DNA of 64,000 bases from Pogostemon cablin (lineage: Eukaryota > Streptophyta > Magnoliopsida > Lamiales > Lamiaceae), in assembly GCA_023678885.1 (NCBI GenBank), contig CM042970.1, forward strand, positions 3,574,355 to 3,638,354, read 5' to 3'. Numbering within the stretch: the first letter of the stretch is position 1; every line of letters begins with the position of its first letter. Of this stretch, positions 12,401 through 24,884 are shown in pieces. The notes below the pieces were generated by a model that was not told the origin of the DNA, made no database searches, and worked only from the letters and a program-made list of their open reading frames with translations. The position numbers and the translations under genes were made by a program.

Positions 12401-14989
12401 ATGCTGCATTACAGTGCAGATCGATTAGCATAAAAGAAATTTCTAACTTCATCTTGACTGGAAAATATGTTGCTATTGCTTTGGTTGATCAACATAAATT
12501 AAGGTATTGTTCTTTTAACTCCTTGTATAATTTAGGCTCTTAGCATATTAGTGAGCTTTTAATGCAATTTTTTATCATCACAATTTTAGTTCTCTCTCAA
12601 CACAAAGCCAAACATGTAGTATTATCTTCATATCTTTATCATTTTTCAATTTCTAGTCATGGTTCATGATGCGATTCTCATCATATATATCATGTATACA
12701 GTCACAGGAAAGGATGTACCCCAGGGTGGTTGGTGGGGATAACCCACTTTTTAAAACTTAATTTTCAAAAATATATTTAATATACGTATTTTAAAAAAGA
12801 AAAAAAAAATCCCTCTTAAAATATTGCATCATCTTTACATTAACTCGCTCATTCTATGAATAAAGTAAATAATCATTTCCATTTATAATAATTAACTTTT
12901 TATAATTTGATTTTCAGATGATTTTTCTTTCCCTCGAACTCTTTTAGTCGTTCATCTACATTCATTCTCCTTTATTTGAAAAACAGTACAAATTTTACTT
13001 CAATTGTTACTCATCCCATATTAAAGTTTTGGGTCTTGTCTATGCTAACATAAAATTTTTCTTTCCCTTTATTTGAAAAACAGTACAAATTTTACTTCAA
13101 TTGTTACTCATCCCATATTAAAATTTTGGGTCTTTTCTATGCTAACATAAAATTTTTCTTCAAGTGAACGGTACTAAAAGTTATCACTCTTCCCATAGTT
13201 GATTAAATCTTAATCCAGTATGCATGACTTCCATTTTTAATTACACTTTTTGGTAGATATTCAAGTTTCTTCTTTTCATGGTTGCAGTCAGTCTCAGCTA
13301 GAAGAGGTTTGTGTCTCAGACTTCTATAGCAGCAGCCCTGGCTACACTGGTAAGAACGGATTATTCATTTTTTTTTTTGTGGAAATGCTGATGATTCATT
13401 GATGCTTAATGACATTATGATTTAGTTGAAGAATTGTTTGATAAATTTTGCTGTGTGTTATACGTGGGACACTTGTACTGATTATTCAAATAAAGTTGCT
13501 AAATGCTGCTTAGGTATGAGAGGAATTATAGGTATAACTTTTCCAAGCATGAGTATTATTATTCAAGAGATGTTCATGTTCTTAAATTTGATCTTCCACC
13601 CTCATAAATATCTCTTTTTTTTAGAATCAGGTGTATTTAATATTTTCATCTCATTGATAGCAATCTGAACTCTAGAAGTTTTTTTCTCAACAATCATGAT
13701 CATTAGGTTCTTTCGAAGATTGACTTAGACTGTGGCCTCTCCAGGTCACTACATTGTTATATGTGGCTATGATGCTGTTACAAATGAGTTTGAGATTCGA
13801 GATCCTGCCAGCTCAAGGTTTCAGTGTTTATTATTTTTTATATTTCATTTTCATATGTCTGCTATATGCCTATATCTTATGATGGTTATACTTAAATCAG
13901 TATTCCCTTCGTTATCACATACATTATGAAAATAAGCTTCTAACTTGTGATATTTTGCAGGAAAAATGAGAGGGTTACTTCATGGTGTTTAGAACGGGCT
14001 CACAAATCATTTGGTACTGATGAGGATCTTTTGCTGGTAAATATTTGGTAATCCATCTATATTACTTGCTCCCTTCTATTTTGCCAGTGTGGAAGTTAAT
14101 TAAATACTCCTTATTCCTATCTTACATTTCAATTTTATTTACTTAAATTAGAATGAGGAAAGTGTTTCATCTAAACTCTGTATTACTGTTGAAATTAATT
14201 TTAAGGATATAGATTTGAAAAGATAATGAAGCCCTAAAGACTAACATTAAACTCTTAAGGACAAAGCTCACTAAGATAAAATAGTAAATAAGGCACCTGG
14301 ATGTAAAAACAAATGGGGCATAGAGAACTTTGCCTAATATTAAAAGAATTCATGAAAAAAATACTCTTCTACTCTGCTCTTCAGCAGTTGGCCGGTTGCA
14401 TCTTTCTTATATATATATATATAGATGTTTGAAGCATATTTTATGCCTAACTTATATTTGGTCTGTGGTTTAAATATTGCGTCTATGTTTGTGTAGTTAT
14501 GATTGGTGTTTGAACTTGTTTTATCTTGAGAGAAGCTCGACTGGGAGGAGCTAATCAAAACCTCCCATCCAATTCCAAATCTCACATTTGCACCTAAGCT
14601 AACCTTTTACTCGAGCAAAAGAGAACTTATTGCAATTGGAAGTTAAACTAATCATCAAGAGAAGGGAAAACATTATTTGTGGACATGTCAATGAGGAGAT
14701 GTGAATATTCAAGTATTGTTCGCATTTTTTCTTTATTACATGAATTACAGAATAAGGTCGTCATAGCTTATATTGTTGTCTTGGCCTTTAGATTTCTCTT
14801 GAGAAGGGAGGAGGAGGAGAAGACGACCCTCTTGGATTCTTATCCTTGTGACATTGTTATTACTCTGAGATGGGTTGATTCGAGGTGCTACAAGATGAGT
14901 TCCTCCTAAATAACTTTGTTATTTTTCTATTGATGATTCTTGGTGGTTAGCTGCACATATCACGTGTTAACTCGTCTCCTGTACATTAG
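9439..14989 (+). CDS. GC1: Soluble plant guanylyl cyclase (guanylyl cyclase 1 family)
   Basis: Nine exons join in phase: 9439-9600, 9745-9869, 10745-10856, 11001-11075, 12415-12503, 13288-13349, 13745-13817, 13961-14036 and 14951-14989, giving about 270 residues, close to the usual length of the family. The protein opens MWSINLFVNKI. Exon 2 carries the family block VPHINQQHTWDCGLACVLM, and later exons give TVDLAYLLQKF, FYSSSPGYTGHYIVICGYD and EIRDPASS, matching the plant 'guanylylate cyclase' domain along nearly the whole chain. Arabidopsis GC1 is reported to make cGMP from GTP in the cytosol. The fold with its WDCG and GHY motifs resembles papain-like proteins, so other chemistry is conceivable. 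The last exon (LHISRVNSSPVH) is the weakest part: without that splice, translation would stop shortly after the 14036 donor. Introns hold a Tourist MITE and two tandem duplications. Confidence 0.9.
11475..11672. mobile_element. Tourist-like MITE in intron 4 of the guanylyl cyclase gene
   Basis: The ends GGGGGTGTTTGTTTG and CCAAACATCCCC are imperfect inverted repeats flanked by TTA at 11472-11474 and 11673-11675. The interior is rich in CCCATTCC/GGAATGGG inverted segments. It has no coding capacity. Confidence 0.8.
12315..12402. repeat. 44-bp tandem duplication in an intron
   Basis: Two near-identical adjacent copies of GTAATTTATCTTATATGATG plus a T-rich tail lie just before the acceptor of guanylyl cyclase exon 5. 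Confidence 0.85.
12970..13160. repeat. 97-bp tandem duplication in an intron
   Basis: Adjacent copies starting CTTTATTTGAAAAACAGTAC at 12970 and 13067 differ by only a few bases. They lie in intron 5 of the guanylyl cyclase gene and look recent. Confidence 0.9.
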
Positions 14990-15205
14990 TGTGTATATAA
15001 TCCGGAATGATATCAATGCTCCTCTCTTGTTCGTTGCATTCTTGAAACTTTATTACTTCACGGTAATAAATGTATTTCTTGTTCTCTGTGTTGGTCTGTA
15101 ATCCCAAGTTGGTGGTGGGCATGTTTTGGCATAGAAATGAAACTTAGAGTTGTACACCTTGTACATTGTAATGTGCGTTTCTCGAATATTACTGCCAAAC
15201 AGTAA
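14990..15205 (+). other. 3' flank of the guanylyl cyclase gene
   Basis: This is likely 3' untranslated sequence. AATAAA-like strings occur (for example near 15063), but no single poly-A signal stands out. Confidence 0.4.
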
Positions 15206-15280
15206 GGCTAAGTTTGTTTCCGGGTTTTAAACACAGATTTTGATTTTCAAAACTCACAAAACCCCAAACCAAACATCATT
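15206..15280. mobile_element. Internally deleted Tourist-like MITE, 75 bp
   Basis: The ends GGCTAAGTTTGTTTCCGGG and CCCCAAACCAAACATCATT are inverted and flanked by TAA on both sides. The terminal sequences match the 260-bp element at 6173-6432, so this is a shortened relative. Confidence 0.7.
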
Positions 15281-15855
15281 TAAAGTTATATTTAGTCCTT
15301 TGTTGTAACGAATGGATTTATAAATTTATGATTTTTAGTGAATGAACCTTAAATCTTAGTTTTGAAGTTAGATGTATTTTTAGGTTTTTTAAATAATTTT
15401 CAAATACTTTTTTACCAAATTATATCATTTGAAATCCTCCCGAATAGCTACAAAATATTAATAATATAAAAAATTAATAATATTTAAATAAAATAATTAA
15501 TTCACTTTTTAATTAATTCATTTTTTTAATATTCCCTCCCCTCAGGTTTTTAATAATTAATCATAAAAATATATTTTATTAATAAAAATTTTAAAAAAAT
15601 GAATTTGAAATTTATTAATTTAAAATCCCTTTATAAATCTACTTACAGCCAAATTATTTATTTAAAATTCAAGTGCTTCTAAATTTCTTTTGAATTTCAA
15701 ATGATTGAATCTAGATATAATCTATGATTTGTTTTGTAATATGGGATTCTAGTTTTGATCATGACAAAATGGGGCGTGTCTTTGTTTATTTTATGGTATA
15801 TTCCAGCACTTTTCACACATAAATCTTAATTTATTGATGTTCCTTAAAATTTATG

Positions 15856-16993
15856 GGGCAGCTATTCTCACCACCGATTTTAATAAAATTACCCAAATTT
15901 TTTTTTTGAATAAGTAAAAATTTATTAGAATGCATGAGAATTGCCCCAATTTACAAGTACAACATAAAGATAACAAAAATAATGCTACAATTTCTTGAGC
16001 TTCTATAACAAAATTTTAACCAACTCTCAACCAATCACAATAAATTTACCCCAACCCCAATTATTAAATGCACCCCAATATAAATTAATTCATGTACACA
16101 TATTACTAAACATACCCCCATCAAAAGACATATTTATCATCTTATTTTAATTCATTCATGATTCATCCAAAATTAAATCAAAAATTCTGTAAACAACTCT
16201 CACCCTGTCATGAATCGTGGTGATGCAAATACAGCCTCTCACTACTCACGCCTAGAAGAACGGAGAGAACAAAAGACCACTCAGAAGCATTCTGCATACA
16301 AATAGATTGAAGGTAGTAATGGGAAAAAGAAGGTGTGTGGATGGGTTGGAATCAACCGAATTAGGTTAAATGGAGCATTTGAGGGGTAACAAAAAGCTAT
16401 TCGGATTGTAATAAATTCACCACCCTTTTCAAATTTTATCAACAGTAAAGATTTCAATCCTCCCAATACTCTTTTAATTCCTTCAATCTTTTTTTTTTTT
16501 TTTTTTTTATAAAACTGATTATGACCTAGTTCATCTTCCCTCTATATATAAATGGATGTTGCTTCACCATTCTTATTTGTGCAAGTTGTGCTTCAAGGTT
16601 TTTCTAACAGCAGTTTCTAATTCGTCTTTTACATAAGTGGTATAGGTTCGGTTGTATTGATCGTTCATTTCATGTGTTCCTATTTCAAACTTCATTTGTA
16701 TAGGTATATTTCTAAAATGCAATAAAAATTTAAAATATTTTGAATTTCTTGATGATTCGTCTTCCGATGATTTCCTTGCTTCATCAAAAGATTAAGTAAT
16801 TAAAAATTGAATTATGATGTACTAGTATTTATAGGATTTATGGGGTGTATTTAAAAATTTGGGGTAAGAATAATAGTGATTTTAATCATATTATTTATAA
16901 AAGGGTATTTATGTCTTAGTATTTAAGAATATTTTAATATAAAATAATTATGGGGTACGCTTATTAAAATCAGGGGTGCGAATAGTCGCCCCC
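15856..16993. mobile_element. Mutator-like element with unidentified internal cargo
   Basis: The ends GGGGCAGCTATTCTCACC and GGGTGCGAATAGTCGCCCCC are inverted repeats. The flanking 9-mers AAAATTTAT (15847-15855) and AAAAATTAT (16994-17002) differ at one base, consistent with a 9-bp TSD. The right subterminal region (ATTATTTATAAAAGGGTATT near 16888) closely matches that of the element at 43455-44341, so the two are one family. The centre (about 16190-16680) is less AT-rich and unlike the TIR regions. It may be captured host DNA, but I could not identify it. The left TIR appears interrupted by a poly-T-bounded insertion. Confidence 0.8.
15897..16045 (-). mobile_element. Possible short 5'-truncated LINE tail
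   Basis: A poly-T run followed by GAATAAGTAAAAATTTATTA resembles the reverse complement of a plant LINE 3' end with its poly-A tail. It splits the left TIR of the surrounding MULE: TIR-like sequence resumes near 16045 with ACCCCAACCCCAATTATTAA. The right edge is uncertain. Confidence 0.35.
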
Positions 16994-17002
16994 AAAAATT
17001 AT

Positions 17003-17579
17003 ACTTTAAAGAGATAAATCATTACTATTTTGAATGAAAAATATTACTCTTTAAATTCCTATAAATTTATTTACCGATTAACTTTTAGTATATGAAATGA
17101 AATTTACTTTTAGAGAAAGAAACAACTACTCTTCTAATTGGAAAATATTTTTCAAATTCTAATTATGTTGTCATTTTTTATATTTTTATTGAGTATGATT
17201 TAAAAAGTAAATAATTTTTATCCAAAAGAATAATAATTTATTATCTCTACAAAAAGAATTTTTTATATACATTAAAGAGTAACATCACATAAATAAGCTG
17301 CCTGATGAATCGGGTTCATAAGAAATTTCCCTTTTACGGAATGATTTGATTTGGTGAGGTTGTCACTTTTTCTTCATATTTTATTCTTTATATTATAGAG
17401 TGAGATGTTCAACTCATATTTTTGTCACGAAATGAATTTTACGAGACAAATAAAAAGTGAAAATATTTTAATAAAAAATTAAACCATATTATATAAATAA
17501 TTTAGAATATAAATACAAGTGATAACTATTAAAAAAAAATACATGTTTCATACAAATTCTGCTCATATACTCCCTCCGT
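17003..17579. other. AT-rich spacer
   Basis: No gene or clear repeat boundary is seen. Confidence 0.5.
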
Positions 17580-17816
17580 CCCACATTAATATTTACACTT
17601 TACCATTTTGGATGTCCTATAAAAAAATTTATATTTCCTTTATTCTAATTGAAATCAAACAAAACATTTAAATATCTTTGTGGAGACAATTACACTAAAC
17701 TATCAACTACCATTATATATTAAAATATTATATTTTTTATCTTTATACACATTAAAATATTATATTTTTTTTAATCCTTATATAAAAAACAAACGCAAAC
17801 ATTTCATCGGAGGGAG
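17580..17816. mobile_element. Stowaway MITE
   Basis: CTCCCTCCGTCCCACATTAA at the left and CATCGGAGGGAG at the right form inverted ends, flanked by TA on both sides (17578-17579 and 17817-17818). The interior is AT-rich and has no open frame. Confidence 0.85.
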
Positions 17817-18214
17817 TACTATATTACAAGTTTTCACCTTCTAAAACAATAAAAACAACATTTTGTTTTGAATTTTACATCTTCGAATAACACAATATAT
17901 TTTATATTTTATTTGATATTAAAAAAAGTTACTACTAATTTTTTTGATAAAACACCTGCATTTTCTTAAACTTGAATAATTTTTAACACAACCCTTTGTC
18001 CTGCCAAACTAGCCCTAAATTTTTAAAAAAAATAATAATAAATGAATTGAAATTTTTTTTTTTAATCTTTGGAAAAAGACAAGTTTTAATATATGTGGGA
18101 CAGATTTTTAAATATTTAGTAATAAAAATGTCGAGTAGTATTGTTTTTTAATTATTACTCCATTTCACGACGTCCTCATAAAGAAAAGCATTCACCACTG
18201 CTACCACCAGAATT

Positions 18215-18224
18215 GGCGGGAAAA
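18215..18224 (-). promoter_or_regulatory. E2F-type site, distal
   Basis: GGCGGGAAAA is the reverse complement of TTTTCCCGCC, a canonical E2F/DP consensus. It lies 122-131 bp upstream of the ETG1 start codon, in the place and gene where E2F control is expected. Confidence 0.75.
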
Positions 18225-18242
18225 TTCCACATCACAACCTTT

Positions 18243-18252
18243 GCGCGGGAAA
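18243..18252 (-). promoter_or_regulatory. E2F-type site, proximal
   Basis: GCGCGGGAAA is the reverse complement of TTTCCCGCGC, a second good E2F match 28 bp from the first. It is in the same orientation and within about 105 bp of the ETG1 ATG. Confidence 0.75.
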
Positions 18253-18345
18253 GGGATATCCTGAGTATTAATTGTGCCATTCGAGTTTCAACAACCCTAG
18301 CAAACCTGCAACTCAATTCTTACCTGCTGAAGGGGATAATCAGAG

Positions 18346-21300
18346 ATGGTGGGTCTACCGTATGATTGCCTTGCTAACCCTCTCGGAGCCGTGCGATTGA
18401 CATTTGAGAAGGCCGTGGCTTCTGGCTCCGACCCGGCGGCTCTTGATGGAAAGGATTGGGGCGCCGCCAATCTCTTCACTCAGTTTCTCTTCGATAACGG
18501 CGGCTTATCTCAGGTCTCATGCTTTTCGCCTCTTATTCAGATTATTTGCGCGAATATCATACTTGTGTAATTTCCTTCTTGTTAGTTTATCATGGTTGTG
18601 TTGTAATTCTTGTCTGAAGGTGTTTTTCCAGATTATATGCTGATTGTTTTCTGCTATCTGATTGCACTGTGAGTAGGTGCCATTGATTAATCCATCAACT
18701 ATTAAATGGGTTAAACCAAACACACTTGTTCGTTTTCGAGGAATGATACAAGATATGTTGGGCAATGAATTCTATGTTGGCGCTTATAAGGTATATCTCT
18801 TTTATTCCTTTTCTTTTGTAACTCTTCTACTAAACACCACTATCTTGCATTTGACATTGTCATTCCATCACACATTCTATGTCATCTAAAGAGGATTAAA
18901 ACTATTTGAGTTGATTTTTCGTTTTCTTGGATAGGATGGGGATAATTGGAGAACTAATAAGTTTTCTGATGCTTCTCAATGTCCAATTAATGCATCATCT
19001 GATATGCGAATTTGGGAGCGTCGATTGCTTTATTGCATCACTGTGAGTTTTAAATTTTGATTATTTTTTTGTTTGAGTTGGCTTTGGTATTGTTACTTCA
19101 GCACAAGCTGGCATAATGTGTATTTTTTAATTAACTATTGCTATTTTCTTTGGGGCTTTAGGTTCCAGGTCAAAACTCGTGGGTCGAATCTTCTCATGAT
19201 GCTATGAGAAATCCATTTTCAGATTCTGTATCTCCACGAAGGGAGAAGCGGCAGAGGGAGAATGACACAACCATGACTGATGTTGATATGGTGGTATATA
19301 GTCCAACTTCACCAAGTTGTATTGTTATTTCTTTATTCTGTTTTTTGTTGCAAAAAATGAAGTTGGAATAATACTTTTGGCAAAGGAAGATAATGAGGTG
19401 TGGAAATTGTTTATCTTTGACAAATAATTGAATCATAGTCGAATCCTATGATGTGCTCACCGATTTAAATATTATGGTTCTGACATGTACATCCCAAATC
19501 AGATAAGAATGTTGTTGGTTTTTTTTAAACAGTTTTAATTTTAATTTGACGATGTCTTTTTGTAATCCCATCCATTGACAGGAATCAGGAAGCCATACGG
19601 ATGAGGATTCTCAAAATTTAAAGAAGATGGTATGTTGAAGTTACTATTTAATGAGTTCCTTTGGGTAATCTTTAACATACCATACAATTTGGGCTTTCAA
19701 GTGTGATCTCATGTTTAACTATTATTCCATAAGATATTTCCTTGTGACCATGAACCATGCATGTGGATGGATGAATGCATGCTAGTGTACTAATTCTTTG
19801 CCTGGAAATCATCTTTCATTTTTCTTGTAGTCTACTTTATCAACTAATAAGATATTGTAGGTCATGTGATTAAGCTTGTCAATTGTCATAATGGGATGTG
19901 TGGTATGAAATAGATTTGGAATATATTTTTTATTTGCATGGATGAAGAAATGACCATCTAATTGTCTCTGCCTGTTTTTGGATTGTTAGCGAGAAGATGG
20001 AATGGCCTTCGAGTCTCAGAATTTGCGGAAGATTGTAACTTCAGAAAGCACACCTAATTCAAGTTTGGTTCCAGTTTTTGAAAGAAAAGCCTTTCCCTGT
20101 CTATTAAAGGTGAATATTCACAAGTATGAGCTAGATTACATTACCTTAGAATGCCTCTCTAATGAATAATGAAATAAGAATTCAGGCACTCATATTTTGA
20201 TATTGCAATATACAGTTATATGACTCTCAGGAGTCAGATCTGAAGCTGAATGATGTTTTTGAGTTTATTGGCATCCTCACATGGGATCCAGACCTTAGTG
20301 TTGATGGAGATGTCAATGATGAAGTCATAGATGATTTGTGCGATGATGATTTAGTTTGTTTGCCACCTTCCAAGGTTTGCCTAATTATCTTCCAATTAGT
20401 GCACCTACTTCACTTCTGGCATTGGAATTTGAATCTAATTATATTGGCATAATTTGGTTAGTCAACATTCATCTCAAAAATATTTGCTGTCCAAATCTTG
20501 GTTACTTAAGTATCATGTTAAACAAAAAAGAGAAAATTCTCAAAATATTGTAGCTGTTATCTTTCACCAATGGATAAAGAATTATTTGTTCATTTATCAC
20601 CTTTTTGTAAATAGTTGACTTTGAAACTTGTAGTTGTATGACTTTAGAATTGTATCTGGAGTGTTTATTTCACTATACTGATGCTCTAAATGCAGGTGCC
20701 TCGGCTTCATTGTATTGTGCACCGGAAGCTTGGAGTGAATGATTTTCTCCCCTGCCCTCGGTTGGAGGTCAGTGTTGCGCGATTGAACTTTTTTCTGACA
20801 TATGCTGGTTATGCATGATACAGTTGTAGCATCCTGAACTGTAGTCTTTGTCTGCAAGCCAATTTTTTAGGCTCATTTTTCTTCTTTTTATCAAATTACC
20901 ACAGTTAACATCCCCTGTGATAAAAGAAGTGAGAGAAGCTCTTCTTGGACATCTCACGGCTGTTCTTGGGAATGATCGATTGGCAGCAGATTACATGTTA
21001 TTGCATCTGTTATCCAGGGTATAAATCTTGCTTATGTGCAATTTGCTGAACTTAGATTTATATGGCTTAATATAGGATCTTGGATATTCATATAGCATTC
21101 TCTGGGTAGCTTTATTTTCTAAAGATCAATATGGCCACCAATTTGCTGCATTACATTTTGGTCCATGACCAGCAATGACTGCATATGCAGGTACATGCAA
21201 GAGTAGATTCAATTGCCATTGGGAAGCTATCTCTAAATCTTACTTGCTTAAATAAGGAAAGCATATCTGTTTTTGGGAACAACATCAAACTTGCAGTTAG

Positions 21301-22276
21301 GGACCTTGTCCCTTTCACAGAGTACTTGCCTCTCACTGTGGATAGTCTCAATACTGCTTCACTTGCCCCAAAGAAGGATTACAATACTAATAGGTAACGA
21401 GTGAATCGACTTGGATAGCTGCTGGTAATATTTTCTTTACAAAGAGCTATTATATGATACTTTTCTTCATTTTCTACAGGTTGATATCCGGGATTTTGCA
21501 GTTGGCTGAAGACTCGCACTTAATCATTGACGAAACATCATTAGAAACTGGAACCCTCAACTCCACAGGCCTTGAAAATGCGCTAGTATTGAAGAACTTG
21601 ATAGAGTCTCTGAAGGTTCATTTTGACATTAGCATAATGCTTAATGGAAGCTATATTCTCAATTTCCCAGGTTCAGTATGATTTCACATATTATAAAATG
21701 GAGATGTCTGCGGATGTTCAATTGTTGGTCCTATCTGAAGGCAAATCAAATATCATGCCTGCTGATCTTGTTCTTCCTTTCCAACCATCTACGATAGGCT
21801 CTGTTTTTGCAGTGGATGGAGAAATTCTGAAAGCTTGGAGATGGTACTTGGCTACCATGAAATCACTACCTCATTCAATTGAGCCACCTATGCAGAAGGT
21901 TAGAAGCCTAATAACAGTTATATTTTCTTTCAAGTTTGTTTCTAATACAATTGATGTAACAATTGATGAATTGATTATATAACTATCCAATACATTATCA
22001 TAGGTGGTCGAAGATGATTTAGTTGCTGCTCGACAAGCAGATAGAACATTAGGCAGCCAAGAATTTAGCAGGTAAATGAGTAGCCTTAAGGTCCTGTTGT
22101 GTTATTACCATTCATTGTCTGTTTGATCAAATCGAATGAAATTGTGTTGCAGATGGCTTACAATGGGCCGCTTAATGTCTGTAAGTTTCGGCGAAACAAG
22201 TTTGTCAGTTGAACACTGGGAAATGGTAAAGGAACTTGAGACACTGAGAAAGGAAAGAGTATTTGGGAGCCCTTGA
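18346..22276 (+). CDS. ETG1: MCM-binding replication protein E2F TARGET GENE 1 (MCMBP homologue)
   Basis: Fourteen exons join in frame: 18346-18513, 18677-18790, 18935-19042, 19162-19293, 19582-19629, 19990-20109, 20231-20374, 20696-20767, 20905-21018, 21191-21393, 21480-21615, 21671-21898, 22004-22071 and 22153-22276. They give about 592 residues, the normal length for plant ETG1. Recognisable blocks include MVGLPYDCLANPLGAV at the N-terminus, VRFRGMIQDMLGNEFYVG, RLHCIVHRKLG, LLGHLTAVLGNDRLAADYML and the C-terminal QEFSRWLTMGRLMSVSFGE. The family binds MCM2-7 in the nucleus, helping the helicase during replication and unloading it in late S phase; plant mutants show defects in sister chromatid cohesion. 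No stop or frameshift is seen in any exon. The two upstream E2F-type sites fit its known S-phase control. Confidence in exon 4's exact donor (19290 or 19293) is lower, but either keeps the frame. Confidence 0.95.
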
Positions 22277-23006
22277 AGGTTTACTAGGAGATGACAAATG
22301 ATGCAAGTTGTTATTCAACCTGAAGGGCACTGTGGAAAATGATCATCTTTAGTTTCCATGGATTAGAATGATCTGTAGAGAGATGATTATCATAGCCATT
22401 TTGTAGATATATTAAAAAAACGTTTGATAATTAAGGATGAAAATCATTGCTTGTGGTTTCATTACCAGTGTCTGTTATTGATTCAAACAGGTTAATCAGT
22501 CTAATATAGTATGTATTTTTTAATTATTAAAAAGCTCCATCTACATATAATGAAACTGTTGAAATTGTAATTTTTTTTTTATTGAAGAATATTATCTTTT
22601 GATTTTTTTAAAAAAATTTGTTATAAATAATTAACAAATGATTGCACATAGAATTGTATTTTAAGTCGTACTTTTCCTGTAAGGTGGTACAAAGACTACT
22701 GTGTTCTATACAATGTTCTTATAATTGGACATTTGGACTGGAGATTGAATTGGAGTAAGCTAGAGGTTTCAATCACAAAATTAAATTTTATATATTTTCA
22801 ATTATATTTTATAAAATCGTCATTTATAAAAAATATATAATCCCCAAAATTATTTTACAAAATAAAAAAATTAATTTAAATATATAATTAAATAAAAATA
22901 TTTATAATTACTTTATACATAACTTATACTCTATACATTCATTATGGCCTATGGGGCATTTTTGGATGAGACAATTTTATATTATAATTAGTTATAATTT
23001 TCATAA
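22277..23006. other. ETG1 3' flank and AT-rich spacer
   Basis: The first 100-150 bp are probably 3' UTR. No further gene is seen. Confidence 0.5.
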
Positions 23007-23287
23007 GACACTCTCTTATGAGACGTGTTATTTGTAAGACGGACGTGAGACGGGTTGACCCATCACTAAAGTATGTTTATTGTATAGATAAAATATGCTT
23101 ATTTTTTTAGTATATCAATAATAAATCATGTTATCACACATTAAAATCATACTTTAATGTATAATTCAACATACTTTAGAAAACATAATTTAACAACTAT
23201 TAAACATATTTTATCTAAATAATAGACATACTATAACACGTCTCACAAATCGTCTCATGTAAATAACGTCTCACAAGAGACTTTGTC
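23007..23287. mobile_element. MITE with GAGACG inverted ends
   Basis: GACACTCTCTTATGAGACG at the left pairs with CGTCTCACAAGAGACTTTGTC at the right, and further GAGACGGGTT/CGTCTCA blocks occur inside. The TSD is not certain. Fragments of a similar sequence occur near 35030-35075 and 44535-44600. Confidence 0.6.
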
Positions 23288-24354
23288 ATTTTTCATTAAT
23301 TATATTATCATTTTCCTTTAAAAATGTTGACACATTTTATTTATTCCATAAATTATTTATGAAATAATTTATTGCAACATTATCACCTCTCACTAAAATA
23401 TTATCAATTTTTATTCGTCTCATGTAAGTTATTCCGTGAGGCTGTCATACACAAGTCTTTGCCTAATCTCATATGATGCGATCTCACACAAGTATTACTC
23501 ATTAATTAAATGTTCAGCTAACTGTTAAATTTAACGAGGATCATGTCAGCAAACTATAAACTAGTCTTCATTTGCTTTTGAGTGACTCTCCGCTAAAGAA
23601 GGAGGCAAGTGAAAACTCGAGATGGAGGATAAGAATGTAGCCAATTTAAGCGGGGTTTAAGCAAATATAAAAGATATGAGAATCATGTTAAAAGTGATGG
23701 AAAAATTATGACTTTAGCCCTTAATACTAGCTTGGTGAAGGTGAGGAATTACAGAAATGTGCAGATTTATTAAGGAGCAAAGTTGTTGAATACGCAACAA
23801 ATAGAAAGCATCAAGATGAAAGCCATACATCGGCTTGTTTTGGATTATAGACGTTGTTAAAGTTGTGTGTGTTTGTGTGTTTTTTTTTTTTAATTTGGCT
23901 GTTATATGTATTTGAAATTGGATTCGCCTTCAATTTGAAAACGGTAAACGAACTATTTGAATCTTTATGTTCAGTTTGAAATTATGTAAATTTATTTTAT
24001 TTTAAAAATAAATTTATACTTTTTCAAGGCCATTCACCCTATATTGATTTTAGTTGGAGAAAATTTTTTAGTAACAAACTAGGTAAAAAAATAATAAAAA
24101 TCTAACAATTAATTTGTGTGAAACCTTTGTAGTTACCACAATTTTCTACTATTATTTATAATTATATTCTTAAAATTAGTAAATATTAAATTCTATATAC
24201 AAAATAGGCCATAAATAATAGAAATCGATAAAATAAGAAAAAGACAAAAAGATTAAATGAATTAAACGGTTCCATACAATAATTTATTTTTAAAAATTAT
24301 TTTAACCATTCACAATGATATATTAAAAAAAAGAGAGAGATGCTAGTGTGCAAT
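23288..24354. other. Spacer without recognised gene
   Basis: A moderately purine-rich stretch at 23580-23830 has no long open frame or known motif. The remainder is AT-rich. Confidence 0.5.
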
Positions 24355-24649
24355 CTCCCTCAGTCCCACATTAAAAGGGTCGAATACTTTTGTGCAAGTA
24401 GATTAAGAAGTATTATTGTTTAATGCGTAGTGTGTATGCGGAATTTTTGAATTATCTTTCTACCCTTTTACCTAATTAATCCATTAATTAATTGTAGTAG
24501 GGTATTTTTGTCTTTTGAAAATATAAAATACGAAATATTATTATGAAGTGTTAGTAGTGGGTCTCTCACATTCTTAAAATAGAAACGACACCATTTAAGT
24601 GAGACGACGAAAATAATAAAATGACCCCCTTAGCCTGTGACGGAGGGAG
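24355..24649. mobile_element. Stowaway MITE
   Basis: CTCCCTCAGTCCCACATTAA at the left and TAGCCTGTGACGGAGGGAG at the right form inverted ends. TA follows the right end, and the left flank reads AT. The interior shows the GTAGTGTGTATG-type block seen in other copies here. Confidence 0.75.
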
Positions 24650-24884
24650 TAATATTCATCCTTTAAAAAAATGTTACACTTTGGAATATCGAATACTATT
24701 TCTTAAAATATGTTAAATTACACTAAAATATATTCTTAATACTTATATAAGAAATTAAAGTAGCAATGTTTTTTAATCCAATGAAATTAATAAGCATTCA
24801 TTTTAACGTGATCATGAAATTAGAAATTTGTCCTTAAAAAAATTATTTAACAGTAAAAAATAAAAAGATGAAAAGACTAACAAT

